A stretch of DNA of 46,580 bases from Candidatus Aminicenantota bacterium (GTDB lineage Bacteria; Acidobacteriota; Aminicenantia; Aminicenantales; Aminicenantaceae). Numbering within the stretch: position 1 is the first letter of the stretch; the number at the start of each line of letters is the position of its first letter. The notes beneath the pieces were generated by a model, which searched no databases, had not been told where the DNA came from, and saw only the letters and a list, made by a program, of their open reading frames with translations. Location of the stretch: contig JADHWO010000014.1 of the NCBI GenBank assembly GCA_016783445.1, forward strand, positions 1 to 46,580. The letters run 5' to 3'. Position numbers and translations under genes: made by a program. Of the stretch, positions 46,353 to 46,580 are shown one piece after another.

Positions 46353-46393
46353 AAAAAGGGACAGGCTACTTTTAAAGTAGCCTGTCCCTTTTT
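46353..46393. terminator. Bidirectional terminator-like perfect palindrome of the GGGACAGG family
   Basis: Two 20-nt arms (46353-46372 and 46374-46393) are exact reverse complements around a single T. The stem GGGACAGGCTAC/GTAGCCTGTCCC is flanked by A5 and T5 runs. It lies between two convergent stop codons (46279 and 46405), so it should stop transcripts from both sides. It is also the cleanest copy of the GGGACAGG repeat. Confidence 0.8.
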
Positions 46394-46404
46394 ATCTGCT
46401 GGGC

Positions 46405-46580
46405 TTAATTCTTTTGAGTTAGCAATTCCTCATATAAATTTGCAATTTTTTCGACCATTTTTTCCTTACTGAAATTTTTTACCATCTCTTTTCCAACCTG
46501 TCCCATTTTCTCTCTTTGTTCTTTATTCTTTATGAGGATCTGGATATATTTTGCCAGTTTTTCTGAATTTCTTACAGGGA
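46405..46580 (-). CDS. C-terminal end of a family 4-like glycosyltransferase (cut by window edge)
   Basis: Hand translation of the minus strand gives an open frame entering from the right edge, ending at TAA (46405-46407), with 57 visible residues. PVRNSEKLAKYIQILIKNKE is followed by QREKMGQVGKEMV and KEKMVEKIANLYEELL. This is the usual tail of GT-B glycosyltransferases: the helix after the nucleotide-sugar site, then RxxMGxxGR-like and a final EKMVE-IxxLYEELL helix. The catalytic part is outside. It converges on the WecA-type gene and belongs to the same surface-glycan locus. Confidence 0.75.
   Translation of the reverse strand, partial: PVRNSEKLAKYIQILIKNKEQREKMGQVGKEMVKNFSKEKMVEKIANLYEELLTQKN

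Overview
The window is a 46.6 kb stretch of A+T-rich bacterial chromosome. It contains no phage, plasmid or rRNA genes. The organism is Gram-negative: it has lpxC for lipid A, a TonB-dependent outer-membrane receptor with an N-terminal carboxypeptidase-regulatory-like domain, and an O-antigen or exopolysaccharide locus. That receptor type, the MPANLTPQY-type TGS GTPase, an ExeA-like ATPase at the head of a sugar locus, and the dense extragenic repeats all suit an Acidobacteriota/Aminicenantes-like lineage. That assignment is inference from remembered family patterns; no search was run.

Layout. 1-2000: the 3' part of an acyl-CoA dehydrogenase, then meaB (methylmalonyl-CoA mutase chaperone). 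2003-6333 (minus): a very large NtrY-like membrane histidine kinase and a small exported NTF2-like protein, translationally coupled. 6495-7631 (minus): a ribbon-helix-helix protein with a palindrome over its promoter, and a small membrane protein with an acidic tail. 7653-8317: a gene-free repeat region holding a 227-bp MITE-like element with 26-bp inverted ends and a 5-bp target duplication. 8318-15725 (plus): an exported succinylglutamate desuccinylase-like protein, a HAD phosphatase, a PhzF isomerase, a VIT/vWA protein, a class V aminotransferase and a DUF362 ferredoxin-like protein. 15820-18193: tRNA-Pro, an orphan membrane protein behind four perfect 10-bp repeats, and a TGS-domain GTPase.

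18662-30517 is the information-processing core: gyrB-gyrA, a tRNA(CAU), a C4 zinc-ribbon coiled-coil protein, dnaG-rpoD, larB and lpxC. 30608-34325 holds a TPR protein, glmU and glmS, which with lpxC form an amino-sugar/lipid A supply block. 34423-37239 (minus) is the TonB-type receptor. 37716-40693 has tRNA-Leu, two tiny membrane proteins, a PilZ protein and a PHP-like protein lacking the HxH metal motif. 40868 to the right edge is the start of a surface-polysaccharide locus: ExeA-like ATPase, HD-GYP protein, WbqC, PIG-L deacetylase, DegT aminotransferase, a WecA-type transferase, and a convergent, truncated glycosyltransferase that was found by hand translation.

The most unusual content lies between genes. 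At least five extragenic repeat types are interleaved: GGGACAGG/CCTGTCCC ends, GGGTTTGAT-ATCAAACCC palindromes, ATTGCGAGG/AGATTGCCACG repeats, a GGGGTCGCGTCTCAACATTT element family, and AATAGAACCGTCCCC heads. Some are inserted into one another, and several sit exactly at 3' gene ends where a terminator is expected. No defence island or CRISPR array was found. The best candidates for something undescribed are the MITE-like families, the decamer-repeat promoter, the autoregulation-like RHH promoter and the HxH-less PHP protein.
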